The position numbers were made by a program, and so were the translations under genes. DNA of 64,000 nt from Ascaphus truei (lineage: Eukaryota; Chordata; Amphibia; Anura; Ascaphidae): contig CM071568.1 in the NCBI GenBank assembly GCA_036426205.1, forward strand, positions 35,629,623-35,693,622, read 5' to 3'. The notes under the pieces were generated by a model, which worked only from the letters and a program-made list of their open reading frames with translations, was not told the DNA's origin and searched no databases. Positions 44,151 through 55,782 of the stretch are shown here, piece after piece; position 1 is the stretch's first letter; every line of letters starts with the position of its first letter.

Positions 44151-44344
44151 CCCTCTTCTAAAAGTTATTACCAAATAGAAGCAAAATACAGTATAAAATA
44201 ATATTGAACCTGTATGATCAATATGTTTAATATATACTAAAATAAATTGGGCTGCAAAAAATATTTGAGTAGTTTGTTAATAATTTAATTAGGAAGTGCG
44301 CTTTCCTTCATAAATTATGTACTATATTCGAGGACCTGTCCAAT

Positions 44345-45110
44345 AAATGTTGGGCTTATTGCCTCTCAGGCCCCAATTCCGCCAACACTGAGGTGAAGAA
44401 CTGAAGAACATGGCACATTATGTACATGTTTAGAGGCAAGGTATGACCTATGCAAATGTTTGTAGTAATTCTCTATAATTTGGGATGTAATCAAAAGTTT
44501 TTCAAAACATTCCCAAATTTCTGACCAGTCTTTGACTAAGGCTGAGGCCCCACTGCGGTCGGCGGCGCACGTGTCCACTTGTGCGCGGGCCACCAGCCCC
44601 TTACCTGTTGTGTGCTTGTCCCCTCTGTCTCCTTCCGACAGGGCTGACTGTGTGCTGTGACGCGTCAGCCTGCCGGAGCTACCAGCGGCTTGTGTTTTGC
44701 AGTCCTGATGCATCACGTGGTGCACGAGTCAGCCAATGAGGAGGGAAGGAGAAAGGAGCTACGGGAGGGAGGCGGCTTGGGAAGGAAGTCTGTGAGTTAG
44801 GCAACCATGCATACAGTAGCTTTCCCTCTCCCCCCTCCTGTGCATAGCTCTCCCTCTCCCCCCCCCTCTGTCCTCCGGTGCCCGCTTCGCAGGCTGCTCC
44901 TGCTCTGTGTTTTGGCCCGCCAAGGCGGCCGTGCGGGCGCATGCAGCGGGGCCTCAGCCTTAAACACTCAATCCAAATTCCTCCTCTCACATTTTATCAA
45001 CCAATTGTTTAAAAGTTATTTTAGAATAAGGTCATTGTTGATACAGATTAGATATCAAACCTTCTTTGTTATCTACAAGGCAGATATTTACCAAAAAACG
45101 TGGGAGATAA
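44345..45110 (-). mobile_element. L1/Tx1-type LINE C-terminal fragment, split by a MITE
   Basis: On the minus strand VKDWSEIWECFEKLLITSQ and ENYYKHLHRSYLASK (44,535-44,400) match the L1/Tx1 C-terminal region, and the EEFGLSV just upstream lies beyond the 44,539-44,964 insertion. Frameshifts are present. Confidence 0.65.
44539..44964. mobile_element. 426-bp GC-rich MITE inside the L1 fragment
   Basis: Left TAAGGCTGAGGCCCCACTGC; right end in reverse complement TAAGGCTGAGGCCCCGCTGC. It splits an L1 coding segment. Target duplication is unclear (GAC versus AAC). Its open frames are compositional. Confidence 0.75.
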
Positions 45111-45125
45111 GCTAAGGCCCAAGAA

Positions 45126-45566
45126 TACATTTAAGGAAAACAAATTACACAATTCCTGCCCTCCTCCCAAATTTGCTTGCTATTTATTCATGAGATTTCT
45201 TCATTTGGATTCGAAGTATAATAACACAGGTGCCATCTATTTGCATCTTTTGATCAAAAAATTATTCAGGCTTGCTAACCCCATCACGGTAAACTCAGTT
45301 TAGCAGGTACTACTAAATTAATAAAAATGTCTTATTATCCTATATACTAAACTTTGTAAAATATGTAAAAGTTCCCAAGATGGTAAAATAAATGAAGCAT
45401 AAAGCTTTCTGTGATTTACTGCAATTAAAAACTGGCATCATCTTGTAACAAGTTTGCCTTGGCATTAAGAAGGAAAACTGTGAATGCACAGATTCCATAG
45501 AGAAAAATAATTATACAGAAACATATTTCTCTTATTTCTGTCAGTCACAGACACTCACCACCAGAG
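45126..45566 (+). repeat. Diverged duplication, copy 1
   Basis: Matches 46,512-46,926 in order over about 430 bp, e.g. AAGCTTTCTGTGATTTACTG versus ATGCTTTCTGTGATTTAGTG and CTTGGCATTAAGAAGGAAAA versus CTTGGCATTATGAAGGAAAA. Confidence 0.75.
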
Positions 45567-46104
45567 CAAAGTTTATAATGACACTGAGGTATATAATACC
45601 TTTTAGTTAATTGGAGAATTTTTGTAGAGCTCATAACCTGGAAGTAGGGGCCAACATCTTTAAATAACTATTTAAACAGGACCGAACAATGTGAGATAAA
45701 ACTCATCCCTATAACGGAATGTATCAGTAACACAATACAGTATTTCAATGCATTTATGGAGTATGATGCTAGGAATAAAATTAGCCTTTCATTTATGGAA
45801 AATTAATACATATTACATGTGCTCCTCTCTTTATGGAATATGCTGCTAGGAAAAATATTAAACAACAACAGACAGGGGTGCCCAATGCGACATCCAATTG
45901 AAAAAACATATACAGTATGGTAATAAGTACAAAGTTCAAATACTTCAATAGTAGTAATAATAATAATTACTTGGTTATTTAGTTAAACCCTTTGGCCAAA
46001 GCGTTATAAGCCTGCATAAGGTACCAAACGTCAAGGTATAACCAAAAATGCAGCTCCTACACTACACTGTGAACCCTTGCTTTTACCTCTGTATGAGGGG
46101 AAAG

Positions 46105-46450
46105 AACCATAATACTGTAGTATTCTAAAACAAATCTGGGGCAATCACCAACAAGACCTGGGTACATGCTGGGTATATGCTTGGTACATGCTGAGTACAT
46201 GCTGCAGCATTTCAGTGACATTTCTGCAGACAGACTAATGGCCCATCGAATTAACAGCGGGGGTCCCAGGCAGTCCCAATCAAACTGAATGGGACTGCCA
46301 GGGACCCCTGCTGTGTTAATCCAATGGGCCATTAGTCTCTGCATAAATTTCACTGAAATGTTGCAGCAATGTTGCAGCATGTACCCAGCATGTACCTGGA
46401 TCTTGTTGGTGATTGCCCCAGATTTTCCAAGGCAAGTTTTAGAATACTCG
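46105..46450. mobile_element. Small TIR foldback element (TATTCTAAAAC ends), copy 2
   Basis: GTATTCTAAAACAAATCTGG at 46,117 is the inverse of the sequence ending at 46,445; arms of about 150 bp meet at about 46,291 (CTGAATGGGACTGCC). It shares GGTGATTGCC and TACCTGGGTC with 22,675-22,870. Confidence 0.7.
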
Positions 46451-46511
46451 TCGGCGCACTTGTAGGTCCTTTTCTTGCAGCAAAGTCAAAAGGAAAAATA
46501 GTAGCCATATA

Positions 46512-46926
46512 TTTATGGAAAACAAATACACAATTCCTGTGCTACTCCCAAATTGGATTGCAATTTATTAGTGAGATTTCTACATTTTGATTCTGTCTAA
46601 TTACAAAGGAGCCATTTTATTTAATTTTTTGAAAAACAAAAAAATGATTAATGCCTGCTAACCCCATCAAGGTAAACTCAATTCTAAATGAATAAAATGT
46701 AGCTTTGTTCTATAATCTAAACTTAGTAAAATATGTGCAAATGTCTAAATGGTTAAATAAATTAAACATAATGCTTTCTGTGATTTAGTGCAATTTAAAA
46801 ATGGCATAAGTCAGTAACAAGATTTCCTTGGCATTATGAAGGAAAACTGTGAGAGCACAAATTCCTTAGTGAAAAAACACAAATGTTTCTTAATTCTGTC
46901 AGTCATAGACACTCACCACCACCTTC
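46512..46926 (+). repeat. Diverged duplication, copy 2
   Basis: See copy 1 at 45,126. The offset is about 1.37 kb; a foldback element lies between the copies. No coding frame is conserved between them. Confidence 0.75.
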
Positions 46927-46929
46927 ACA

Positions 46930-48350
46930 AGCACAGTTTGTCCTAGCTGCATACCTGATAAAGGGAGTATGCAGGTTCTATGTATTTCTTTTCTTAGAAT
47001 ACATTTAAAGAGGTTACAAAATGTCTTATTTGTAAATATTGAAATAAGTCTCTACTACAGTAATTACATACTGTAGTGTTTTTCTGCCAGTTCTTTGAAA
47101 GAAAGAAGTCTATGCCACTTAGAAAGGGGTCTGTTCTAAGAATGCCTTAATTTTTGCTGTGTGTAAACAAAGGAAGCAAATAAAAGGGTTTCTTTGTCTT
47201 CTTTGGTAGAGGAGTAGTCCCAAATATGGAGACCGTGAGAAATACATGGGTAAAAAAATCTATATTCTTAGATCTACATGCTTAATGAAACCAAAGTAGG
47301 ATTTCTGATGGAATAACTTACTAATTAGCAATTACTGATCCCATAACTTAGTAATTCTGCTGAAATACTGTAACTAGAAATGGATACGTGTGTCATATTG
47401 TCATTTGAGCCACAAATTCGCATTGGCAAAATTCAATTTGCTGATGTATCTTCAAAGGTGGATAGGACAGCAAATGATTTATTCCTAAAACAACTGTTGT
47501 TCTCGATTTGCCCTCCCATTATGCGAATGAATGACTAATGTTTATACGTTCAATTTCGGGTTAAAATATTGATGCTTTCACATTTTTGCACGATTGTTTT
47601 AAAAAGATTATATAAAAAGGGAGGTGAATGAGCCATTGGTGACTGAGCCACAAGTAGTGCACTTGAATGTTTGCAAAAATGTGTCCATCTCAAGAAAAAA
47701 GTTAATAGCAATTGTCCATTTAATTGGTAAATGAGTCTACATATTAGTCCGTAAGTCATTTGAAAGATCAGACTGAATGCATTAGTCTTTTTTTGTCCAT
47801 TCAATAGAGAGGTCCTATTTTACTAGTGCCAAATGCTATATGTCCCCTCAAACACACCTACCAAAAACACGAAGCAAGACACTTGTTCACAAAAAATGGG
47901 CACTCCTGAGGTACCTGTAAAAGTAATTTGCATATCCAATTAGTATATTTCCCAGGTATTTCTGGTGTGCCCATTTTTTGTGCACAGCTGTCTCTCTCTC
48001 TTTCACTATCAGTTCAAACTGAGGAAACAAATAGCCTGCAATTAATCTCTTGTGAATTTTGACACATTGACCCATCTCTAATAATCAAAAACAAATAAGA
48101 AACACCAGGGGATGTACTGTATGGAATAAAAGTGAAGCGGGATGGAAAGCAAGTAACCCTATTGACAGATGTGTCACAGGGAAGTATGCTGCTAGGAAAA
48201 CAGAAGAAAAAAGGACCTAATGGGTCAGGAGCTACAGATGTAGTGCGATCCATGTTCCCCCTGCGTGTGAGTAGTAGCAGGTGGACCGCAGCCACAGTAT
48301 GGCCGTGATCACGAACAAGCACGATCACGGTCAAGCGAATGGGACAGTTC
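46930..48350. other. No gene; dispersed repeat at 47.89-48.02 kb
   Basis: AT-rich sequence. The part with TTGCATATCCAATTAGTATA and TTGTGCACAGCTG matches 16,670-16,740. No coding motif was seen. Confidence 0.4.
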
Positions 48351-48354
48351 CCAT

Positions 48355-48500
48355 AAGGATTAACGCAGTGGGGGTCCCTGCTTCTGAATGGGACTCGGGC
48401 TGCATTAATTGTATCGGGCTGCTACCAGTCTGGAAGAGCTGTACAGAGAGAGAAAAAAGAAGCGGCCCCTCTCTCTGTGTCTCCCCGATCTCTCTAATTG
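48355..48500 (+). repeat. Dispersed repeat, shared with 27.9 kb
   Basis: GGTCCCTGCTTCTGAATGGG and CAGTCTGGAAGAGCTGTACA match 27,855-28,000 in the opposite orientation. Confidence 0.5.
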
Positions 48501-48539
48501 TATTTTTTTTTTTTTACATACTGTAGGATTGAATCAGGG

Positions 48540-48900
48540 GGTCTCTGAGTACAACCACATTACAATCTACAATAGAAGCTGCATTTTTTACATATGTGGA
48601 ACCTTCAACCAATATACAATTCTGAACTGCATAGTAAAGGGTTTATATTTACTGGTTACTGCAACATCACATGTCATGCTTGTTGAATCTCACTTGGATA
48701 CTAATACTAGGTATACACTGTATGTTCTTTTGAACCAGTGTATTTGTAGCAACTCTATCTGTCATGAGAGATGTACAATGGGTACAAAACTGCCAATGTT
48801 GATTAATATAGCCAAATCATTATCTATTATTTGATTTACGGCGAGATACAAATTTATTATATACACTTCTCCCATCTCCCTTTTTTACTATATGACATGC
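48540..48900. other. No gene recognised
   Basis: A 141-codon open frame crosses this stretch but has no motif and overlaps a dispersed repeat, so it was not called. Confidence 0.4.
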
Positions 48901-49330
48901 TTTAACACTCCTGCAATTGCATATTTGCAAGCACTCTGAGAAGCAGCGGATTGCCAAATCTATGCAGCGATCACAGGGCACACTAATGTAGAACCTATTA
49001 TGATGCTCTGATTGGAGCAGGGTTGCTATAGCAACCTATGACGCTACTTAAGGCAATCCCTGCTACTCCTGTCACTCATCCGCCCCTGACGAAGCTCTGT
49101 TCTGGAGGAAAAGTGTAGGACGTAAGACGCAGTGACATCAATCCAGGAGGAGGGCTGTACTCTGTATACCGAGGCTTGCGCAAGGTTGTAGCAGGCTAGC
49201 TATATGCACCGCTGTGTGCATTACTATTCCTATGTGTTACATTTGGATACTATTATGAGGTTGAATAGAGCTGTGCAGTGCAATCAATCTTCAATATATT
49301 AACTTTGTTGAATGTGTGACAGCATGTTGT
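48900..49330 (+). mobile_element. Penelope-type tail with hammerhead-like core
   Basis: CTGACGA at 49,086-49,092, a CTC...GAG stem and GAAAA at 49,108-49,112, preceded by GCAACCTATGACGC and followed by a GC-rich part. Same layout as 420-800. Confidence 0.5.
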
Positions 49331-49334
49331 TCCA

Positions 49335-50280
49335 TTTGGGTGATTAGTCACCATACACATGTCTACTTTTAAATAACCTGTAGATCATTAAATATATAGC
49401 AAGCTTTGTGTTGTTATATGCCACCAGTTGCAGTTTAAGGGGGTCAACTGCACAGAATCAATCACATACTGTACCACTCACCATTCATTGTGTTGTGTTT
49501 CATACTTCATTGTAGTGTATTTCCTTTCTAATTGGGTTTACAACTATTAAGTGTCATTGTATTACAAATAGACTAAGAGTAAAATTATACAGTGATGTTA
49601 GAACTGTGCTATGTCAGTCATGGTTTTTATATTTAGGCAGGATGTCAGATACTAATAGGACTAATAGGATGTGTGTATCAACATTAGCAACAGCTGATTT
49701 AATCTGTGGGTTCACAACAATTTACAATCTATGGTGAGCTATTGAACATAAACCAAACGTTACTTACAGTAACTGCAAATTAGGGCTATAGTTTGGCCAG
49801 TTCTGTGAGAACATACAACCAGTAATATTCTTTACTACTCCGCAGCAAGACACACCATATCTGTTGTCGTGTGCTCTTTATATATAATTTACATTACATG
49901 ACAATTACAATTTAAGAGTAGGTGTGCTCTCAAATTGCAGAGTCAACAACAGCACCCTCCTGATATATTTAGTTTTTAAACAAATACTAATACACACAAT
50001 AATTAAATGATAACTTTATTTTAACGTGTAAACATATTAATTGTAGGTATATTAAAGGTTACGTTTTAAATAAGCCTAGGTGTGCACCATCAAATTTGCT
50101 TCTTTTTAGAGATTGGTTACTAATTAAACCTTACAGTATCTCTATTCTTGAAAATACATTTCAATTCAGCACATAGGTAGCACCCAGTGCCACTCTAGAC
50201 ACTTTGGGCTACAATCATATTTACTAACACTTATTTCAATATTTACTAGTGAGTGGTATACTCTCTCTTTGGGTCTGTAC
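49335..50280. other. No gene recognised; AT-rich sequence
   Basis: No coding or RNA motif; TACTGTA/TACAGTA at about 49,472, 49,770 and 50,137. Confidence 0.4.
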
Positions 50281-50289
50281 AACCACATT

Positions 50290-50445
50290 ACTTTCAGGTC
50301 CGGAGATCCCCTGTTTCCCGAGGTATAGGCCTCCATTGTGGGTGCCGGGATCTCCTGCAAGTTTAAATGTCCTGTGTCACGGCCCATTTGACCAGGACAT
50401 TTAAACTTGTAGGTGATACCGGCATTCACAATCCCTGCTAGCTCT
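50290..50445. repeat. P2-type palindrome fragment
   Basis: GGTCCGGAGATCCCCTG, GTTTAAATGTCC and an inverted GGACATTTAAACTTG place it with palindrome P2 of elements B and C. Confidence 0.6.
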
Positions 50446-50499
50446 AATTCCAATACCCACTACATCATATCATATGTATTATATACAAATTAGTTCTAT

Positions 50500-51225
50500 T
50501 GAGACCAAATGTACACTGTACAACAAAACACAACATTTCTCAATGCTACTTCCAATATGACAAAAAAATATACTGTATATTTAAATACTTAACTTTATGT
50601 CTTCTCATCAGTAAGGGTCATTTGGTTAAACTCCATGGCCAAAGCATTATAAGCGTGAAACCATCATGGCATGACGCCACGGTAGGTCCTAACACTTACT
50701 ATGAAAAGTCTCATTCACCTCTGCAATAGAGGGATACATGTCTTAATAGACCATCCTTCTACAGGTGCATGAAAAACCCACTACTTGAAAAGTGGGGAGA
50801 AGTGAGCTTAAACTCATGGAGGAGGGGTCACTAACCTTTAAACAACTGTTCCCAGTTGACAATTTACAAACATACACAACCCCTGCATATTCTAACTCCA
50901 ACACCCAGTACATCATATCATATATATTTGTGTCAAAAGGAGTGTTATTGGGTGTGACCAAATGAATACAACAAAAGGCAAAATTTCCCAATGCTACATC
51001 CAATATGACAAAAAAAATAATCTAAATATTTAACTATATACCTACTCATAAGTAAGGGTCATTTAGTTAAACTCTTTGACCAAAGGGTTGCACGGTAATA
51101 TATCATAAACAAATATATGTTTTGTCATTTTGGATGTAGCGTTGAGAATTTTTGTCTTTTGTTGTCTACATTTGGTCACACCCAATAGCACTCCTTTTGA
51201 CACAAAATTTTAAGATACAGTATGA
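50500..51225. mobile_element. Foldback MITE cluster (GTGTCAAAAGGAGTG ends)
   Basis: 50,932-51,213 is a 280-bp element whose ~85-bp ends are inverted copies (TGTCAAAAGGAGTGTTATTG and its inverse at 51,190-51,213). The neighbouring 50,500-50,700 part shares ACATCCAATATGACAAAA and AGTAAGGGTCATTT. The 12,848-13,565 insertion has the same end type. Confidence 0.7.
51216..51222 (+). other. Excision-footprint-like TACAGTA, absent in two paralogous copies
   Basis: On the minus strand CTTCATACTGTATCTTAAAA is matched by CATCATATCATATATATT at about 50,908 and CATCATATCATATGTATT at about 50,462, which have a plain TA at that point. Confidence 0.75.
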
Positions 51226-51277
51226 AGTAGTGGTGTTTGGATTAGAGCTGCTGTTAATCCCCTCAGGGCAACTAGTG

Positions 51278-51410
51278 TACTTATTTATTTATAAAAATGT
51301 TTTACCAGGAAGTAATACATTGAGAGTTACCTCTACTTTTCAAGTACAGTATGTTCTGGGCCCAGAGTTATAAAAATACATTAAAGGAATAGGGTTTAAC
51401 AGTCAATTCA
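51278..51410 (+). repeat. Dispersed repeat, uninterrupted copy
   Basis: TTATTTATAAAAATGTTTTACCAGG-type start (given in part) and CAAGTACAGTATGTTCTGGG. Homolog of the split copy at 26.1-26.5 kb. Confidence 0.6.
51345..51351 (+). other. Excision-footprint-like TACAGTA, absent in the copy at 26.45 kb
   Basis: TTTTCAAGTACAGTATGTTC versus TTTTCAAGTATTTCCTGGGC at about 26,447 in the same dispersed repeat family. Confidence 0.75.
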
Positions 51411-51414
51411 AAGA

Positions 51415-51945
51415 CATTACATGGACAGATAGAGTTGGAAAATTGGGTACAGGGGATAAAGGGCTTGTGATTTTCAGATTGAAATAGAGAAGCTTTAACA
51501 TCTCTTTAACATCACCAAACAGCAGCGAATGGCAGCAAACGGCTCACACCCTTTGGCTGCCCTTCGACTGCGTCAAAGGCTGTCCGCCATTGAAGCAACA
51601 CAGATGTACACAGGTGTGGCTGATTTTGAATGTAGCTGTGAACAAAAAGTTATTTGTGTCGTCTTGGCTCATTAACCTTCCAGTGAGTGGGGTTGACATT
51701 CCACAAAGTACAAGCAAATGTTAACCCTTAGCACGCTGGTCCTGTGCAGAGGGGAGCAGCCCTTGGGGAGCTCCATCAGGCTGTTCGCCTTTGAGGCAAC
51801 GCAGATGTACACTGGAGTGGTTGATTTTCAATGCAGCTGGGTTTGGGGCATGGGGAAACTGCGATCGTGCCACTGCCAGGCTCCTCTCAGCTGCAGTTTT
51901 ATTGCGCCCAAAGTGAACTTAAAATCACAGCATCTATAGACCATG
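51415..51945. other. No gene; short internal duplication
   Basis: CAACACAGATGTACACAGGTG (about 51,596, in part) and CAACGCAGATGTACACTGG (about 51,797) lie in similar contexts, a diverged ~200-bp direct duplication. No coding motif. Confidence 0.4.
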
Positions 51946-51959
51946 TATATCCAACGGTC

Positions 51960-54347
51960 GTATCATATGGGAGAAAAAAGAACCCAGTCTTCCAGCACTC
52001 AATCACAAACAAATGTAGAATTGTAAATTTAAAATACTTTATTATTTGCCAAGAATAAAAAAAAGGGTGTTAAAACGTAATTAAACGGTGTATTACAACA
52101 GCACGTGACTGTGTCCAATAGTAACCCACCTAGAGCTGGGTGGGTGGAGTAGTAATAAAATCCCTTATAGATATTCGGGATTTAGACTGCTATATGTTAT
52201 AGCTTCCTAGAAGGTATAGGAGAGGAGCCTATAAAAACTCACCCAGAGGTATTGTCAATGTAAGTGTATCCGGGCATGTAGTGCACACTCAGATGATACA
52301 CTTATGGTGCAATTTATAGTATACTATGCAAAGTCAGACCGTATCCACCCCTATTGGGGTAATGAACTGGTTCCTGCTTGATATCTACAGCGTAATAGGC
52401 GCTAGGTCAATTGCGGATTCATATTGCGCCCATATAGTAGTAAAACACAGGCTAATAGGCAAATATTAGGTGAGGTATATATTAGCATTCATCAGGTATA
52501 TAGTTTATTTACTGCAGAGTGTTGATTGATATAGAAACACCATAGGTGGTAGTGATGATGCCGTGGTGTTTCTAGGTGTGCTGTAAACCCTAAGGGCTCA
52601 CCTAAGGTACTGTCAGTGAAGTGTAGGTGGTCTTAACTCAGTATAGAACTCTTCGTGTATTGTAATTGCTTGTTGAAGCAGGCTCCACTGTATTTGTGGT
52701 TGCTGCAGCTGAGATCAGCACTGGTTATGGGGCTAATAAATACACATAACAACTGACAGACTATATGAATCTACTGAGCAGATGAACACACTGACGAAAT
52801 GCCAATAGTACCAACTAATAGGGTATGTGTGGGGTTAATGATGGGATGAAATCAGTGTACAGTCACCCCACCCCCCTTTCCCTGTATAAATGCCATTTTT
52901 CTCCTGCACACGCGGGAAGCCAGTTCATTTAAATCTAACAGCAGAGGGATATTGATCCGCGTTAAGGGATTTGTGGCTTCCCCGGCGTGCAATGTTCCGC
53001 GGGGCATCGCGCTCCGTAACCTACAAGCGTGATCCTCTCACTTCGGCAATCCTCTTCCTCCACACCGCGGGGAAGCCGGTCATTTGAAATTCAACAGAGA
53101 TGGATGTGATCCGCGTTGAGAGATCTGCGGCTTCTCCCCGGCGTGCATGTTAGACCGGGATCGCGCTCTGTAATCATACAGCGTGGATCCTCCTACCTAA
53201 AGGGGCCATTCAACTCACCCTCAGATAGGCATGGTCCTCGAACATATCAGCGGCTGATATAACCAAGATCAGCGCTGATATAGGAGACTATGCGATTTAC
53301 AGTTAGACCGGGCCCCTCTATAAACTGGCATTAGGTTATAGGATGATGATACAGGGAAAGGGGGGTGGGGTGACTGTACACTGATGTTCATCCCATCATT
53401 AACCCACACATACCCTATTAGTTGGTACATTGGCATTTCTCGCAGTGTTGTTCATCTGCTCAGTAGATTCATATAGCTGTCAGTTGTTATGTGTATTTTA
53501 TAGCCCATAACCAGGTGCTGATCTCAGCTGCAGCAACCACAAATACAGTGGAGCCTGCTTTCAACAAGCAATTACAATACACGAAGAGTTTCTATACTGA
53601 GTTTAAGACCACCTACACTTCACTGACAGTACCTTAGGTGAGCCCTTAGGGTTACAGCACACCTAGAAACACCACGGCATCATCACTACCACTTATGGTG
53701 TTTTCATATCAATCAACACTCTGCAGTAAATAAACTATATACCTGATGAATGCTAATATATACCTCACCTAATATTGCCTATTAGCCTGGTTTTACTACT
53801 ATATGGGCGCAATATGAATCCGCAATTGACCTAGCGCCTATTACGCTGTAGATATCAAGCAGGAACCAGTTCATTACCCCAATAGGGGTGGATACGGTCT
53901 GACTTTGCATAGTATACTATAAATTGCACCATAAGGTATCATCTGAGTGTGCACTACATGCCCGGATTACACTTACATTGACAATACCTCTGGGGGGAGT
54001 TTTATAGGCTCCTCTCCTATTACCTTCTAGGAAGCTATAACATATGCAGTCTAAAATCGAATATCTATAAGGGATTTTATTACTACTCCACCCACCCAGC
54101 TCTAGGTGGGTTACTATTGGACACAGTCACGTGCTGTTGTAATACACCGTTTAATTACGTTTTAACACCCTTTTTTTTATCTTGGCAAATAATAATAGTA
54201 TTTTAAAGTTTACATTCTACATTTGTTTGTGATTGAGTGCTGGAAGACTGGGTTCTTTTTTCTCCCATATGATACAATCAGTCTCCATCCAGTCAGCACC
54301 TCACTGTGGTTAGCATCAGCTGTGCGGGTTTTTCTTTGTGTATAGCA
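51960..54347. mobile_element. Giant foldback insertion, ~0.93-kb arms, 13-bp target duplication
   Basis: ATATCCAACGGTC is at 51,947-51,959 and 54,348-54,360. Inside, the left arm (from GTATCATATGGGAGAAAAAA, 51,960, to about 52,895) and right arm (about 53,345 to CCCATATGATAC at 54,275) are inverted copies with scattered differences. The centre (52,900-53,340) holds two diverged direct copies of a ~130-bp GC-rich unit with GATCCGCGTT. Both arms contain a CTG(A/C)CGA..GAAATGCC motif near 52,790 and 53,435. No TACAGTA/TACTGTA lies inside, unlike flanking DNA. The long duplication suggests target-primed insertion. Confidence 0.8.
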
Positions 54348-54481
54348 TATCCAACGGTCAAAGGGAAATAAAAACACTTGAATTAATCTTTAAGGGGGTG
54401 GATGTTTAAGGTCAACAATTGTCATATATTTACTGTAAAAACATTAACAAATAGCCAGTATATTTCCTGATGTGATAAATA

Positions 54482-54977
54482 TGTCAGGATCGCCTAGACC
54501 TCCTGCTTAGCCATAGTTCTTCTTTGTCCACTGGGTGTGCTGCTGTCTTCTGTTTACTCTGTGTTCCTCTGTCTGCCTGTCTGTCTTCTTGTTGCTCCTG
54601 TCTCTGTCCTTTATAGCTTCTGCTTCCTGATTGGTTCAATTGCCTTTGCTTGAAGTCAGACTCCTAATGTACATGCCTCTGATTCCTGATCTGTTTCTGT
54701 ACCTGTACCTGTAATATAGAAGTCTGTTCACAGTAAAAGCCCTTGCTGGTAATCTGGCTTGTCCCTGTTTGTTCCTGTTCTCAGTCCCTGTCCCCAGACC
54801 TGTCCTTGCTCCCCTGTCCTGTTCCAGTCTCCTCGTTGCCGACCTCTGCTTGTTACCTGACTTCTCTACCTGCCGCCTGCCTCGGACCTCTGCTTGTTTC
54901 CTGACTTCGCTACCGGCCGCCTGCCTCGGACCCCTGCTTGTGACCCCTACTACCCACCACAGGAGTCTCCCGTGACA
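54482..54977 (+). mobile_element. Solo LTR, 496 bp, AAATA duplication
   Basis: TGTCAGGATCGCC at the start and CCCGTGACA at the end give TGTCA/TGACA inverted ends. AAATA is at 54,477-54,481 and 54,978-54,982. A ~45-bp unit (ACCTCTGCTTGTTACCTGAC) is repeated about 2.4 times at 54,840-54,950. No internal region remains, so it is an LTR-LTR recombination remnant. Confidence 0.85.
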
Positions 54978-54984
54978 AAATATT

Positions 54985-55765
54985 AATTAAGATATTTTAG
55001 TGCATTAACGAGCAGAAAAAAATGAAGCCTTAATATATCCTGTCAAAACTTTTCAACAATGAGAATTGGTTGATATAGCTACTGAAGACATATATGTGTA
55101 GCTGCAACTAAAAACTTTGATGGTGGCAAATCTTTACTCGGCTCAGAAAATGTCAGCTTTCTGTGTTCCTGGGGCCCTTGTTCACTCTCCGCGGACTGTA
55201 TGCTGAAGTTGAAATCCTATAGATTCATGGATGTGCTTGAGTCTCTCAGTGTACTGTAGCTTAATTGCCATTTCTTGTAGCAATGAGACAAAAAGGTATC
55301 TGTTTAGCCCGCATGTGAAGAGAAAGGTCTCAAACTATTTGGAGAGTGTAGCCTTTGAAATTAATTTGCTTTTGGGATCTTGTGACAGGTCCTTTCCCCG
55401 GTTTAAAAAGGCAGCACACATAAAGCCTGTCTGTAGCTGATGAGTCCAGCAGGGAGCTGGTTAATTGTAAATAGAGTCAATTAGCCTGGCTCATGAAGAA
55501 GGTTTAAAAGTGTGCTGCACAAACTGCATGGATCTCTCTAGCACAGGGGAGGTGGGTGCTGCCAGAGGGAGATCACAAGGAACCAGGCACTATTCCAAGA
55601 CTCAGCGGTTCCTGGAACCCGCCAGAGGGTGCACCCTATGGACACCAACCCAGACCCGGACTGATGTACAGAGCCCCTGATAACATGTACCTCCTTGAAC
55701 TTTGGGTCAGAAGTTGGTAAGAGGTCTATCCTCCCAGCCCTGCCGATAGGGACTGGGTAGTATGA
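54985..55765. other. No gene recognised
   Basis: Mixed sequence. A CTGATGAGTCC at about 55,437 is not followed by GAAA. No coding motif. Confidence 0.4.
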
Positions 55766-55782
55766 GTTATCCCTTATAAAGG

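Noticed and set aside
48409..48834. 141-codon open frame
   Set aside because: It overlaps a dispersed repeat; no motif or codon pattern.
55430..55465. CTGATGAG as a hammerhead core
   Set aside because: No stem II plus GAAA follows at usable distance.
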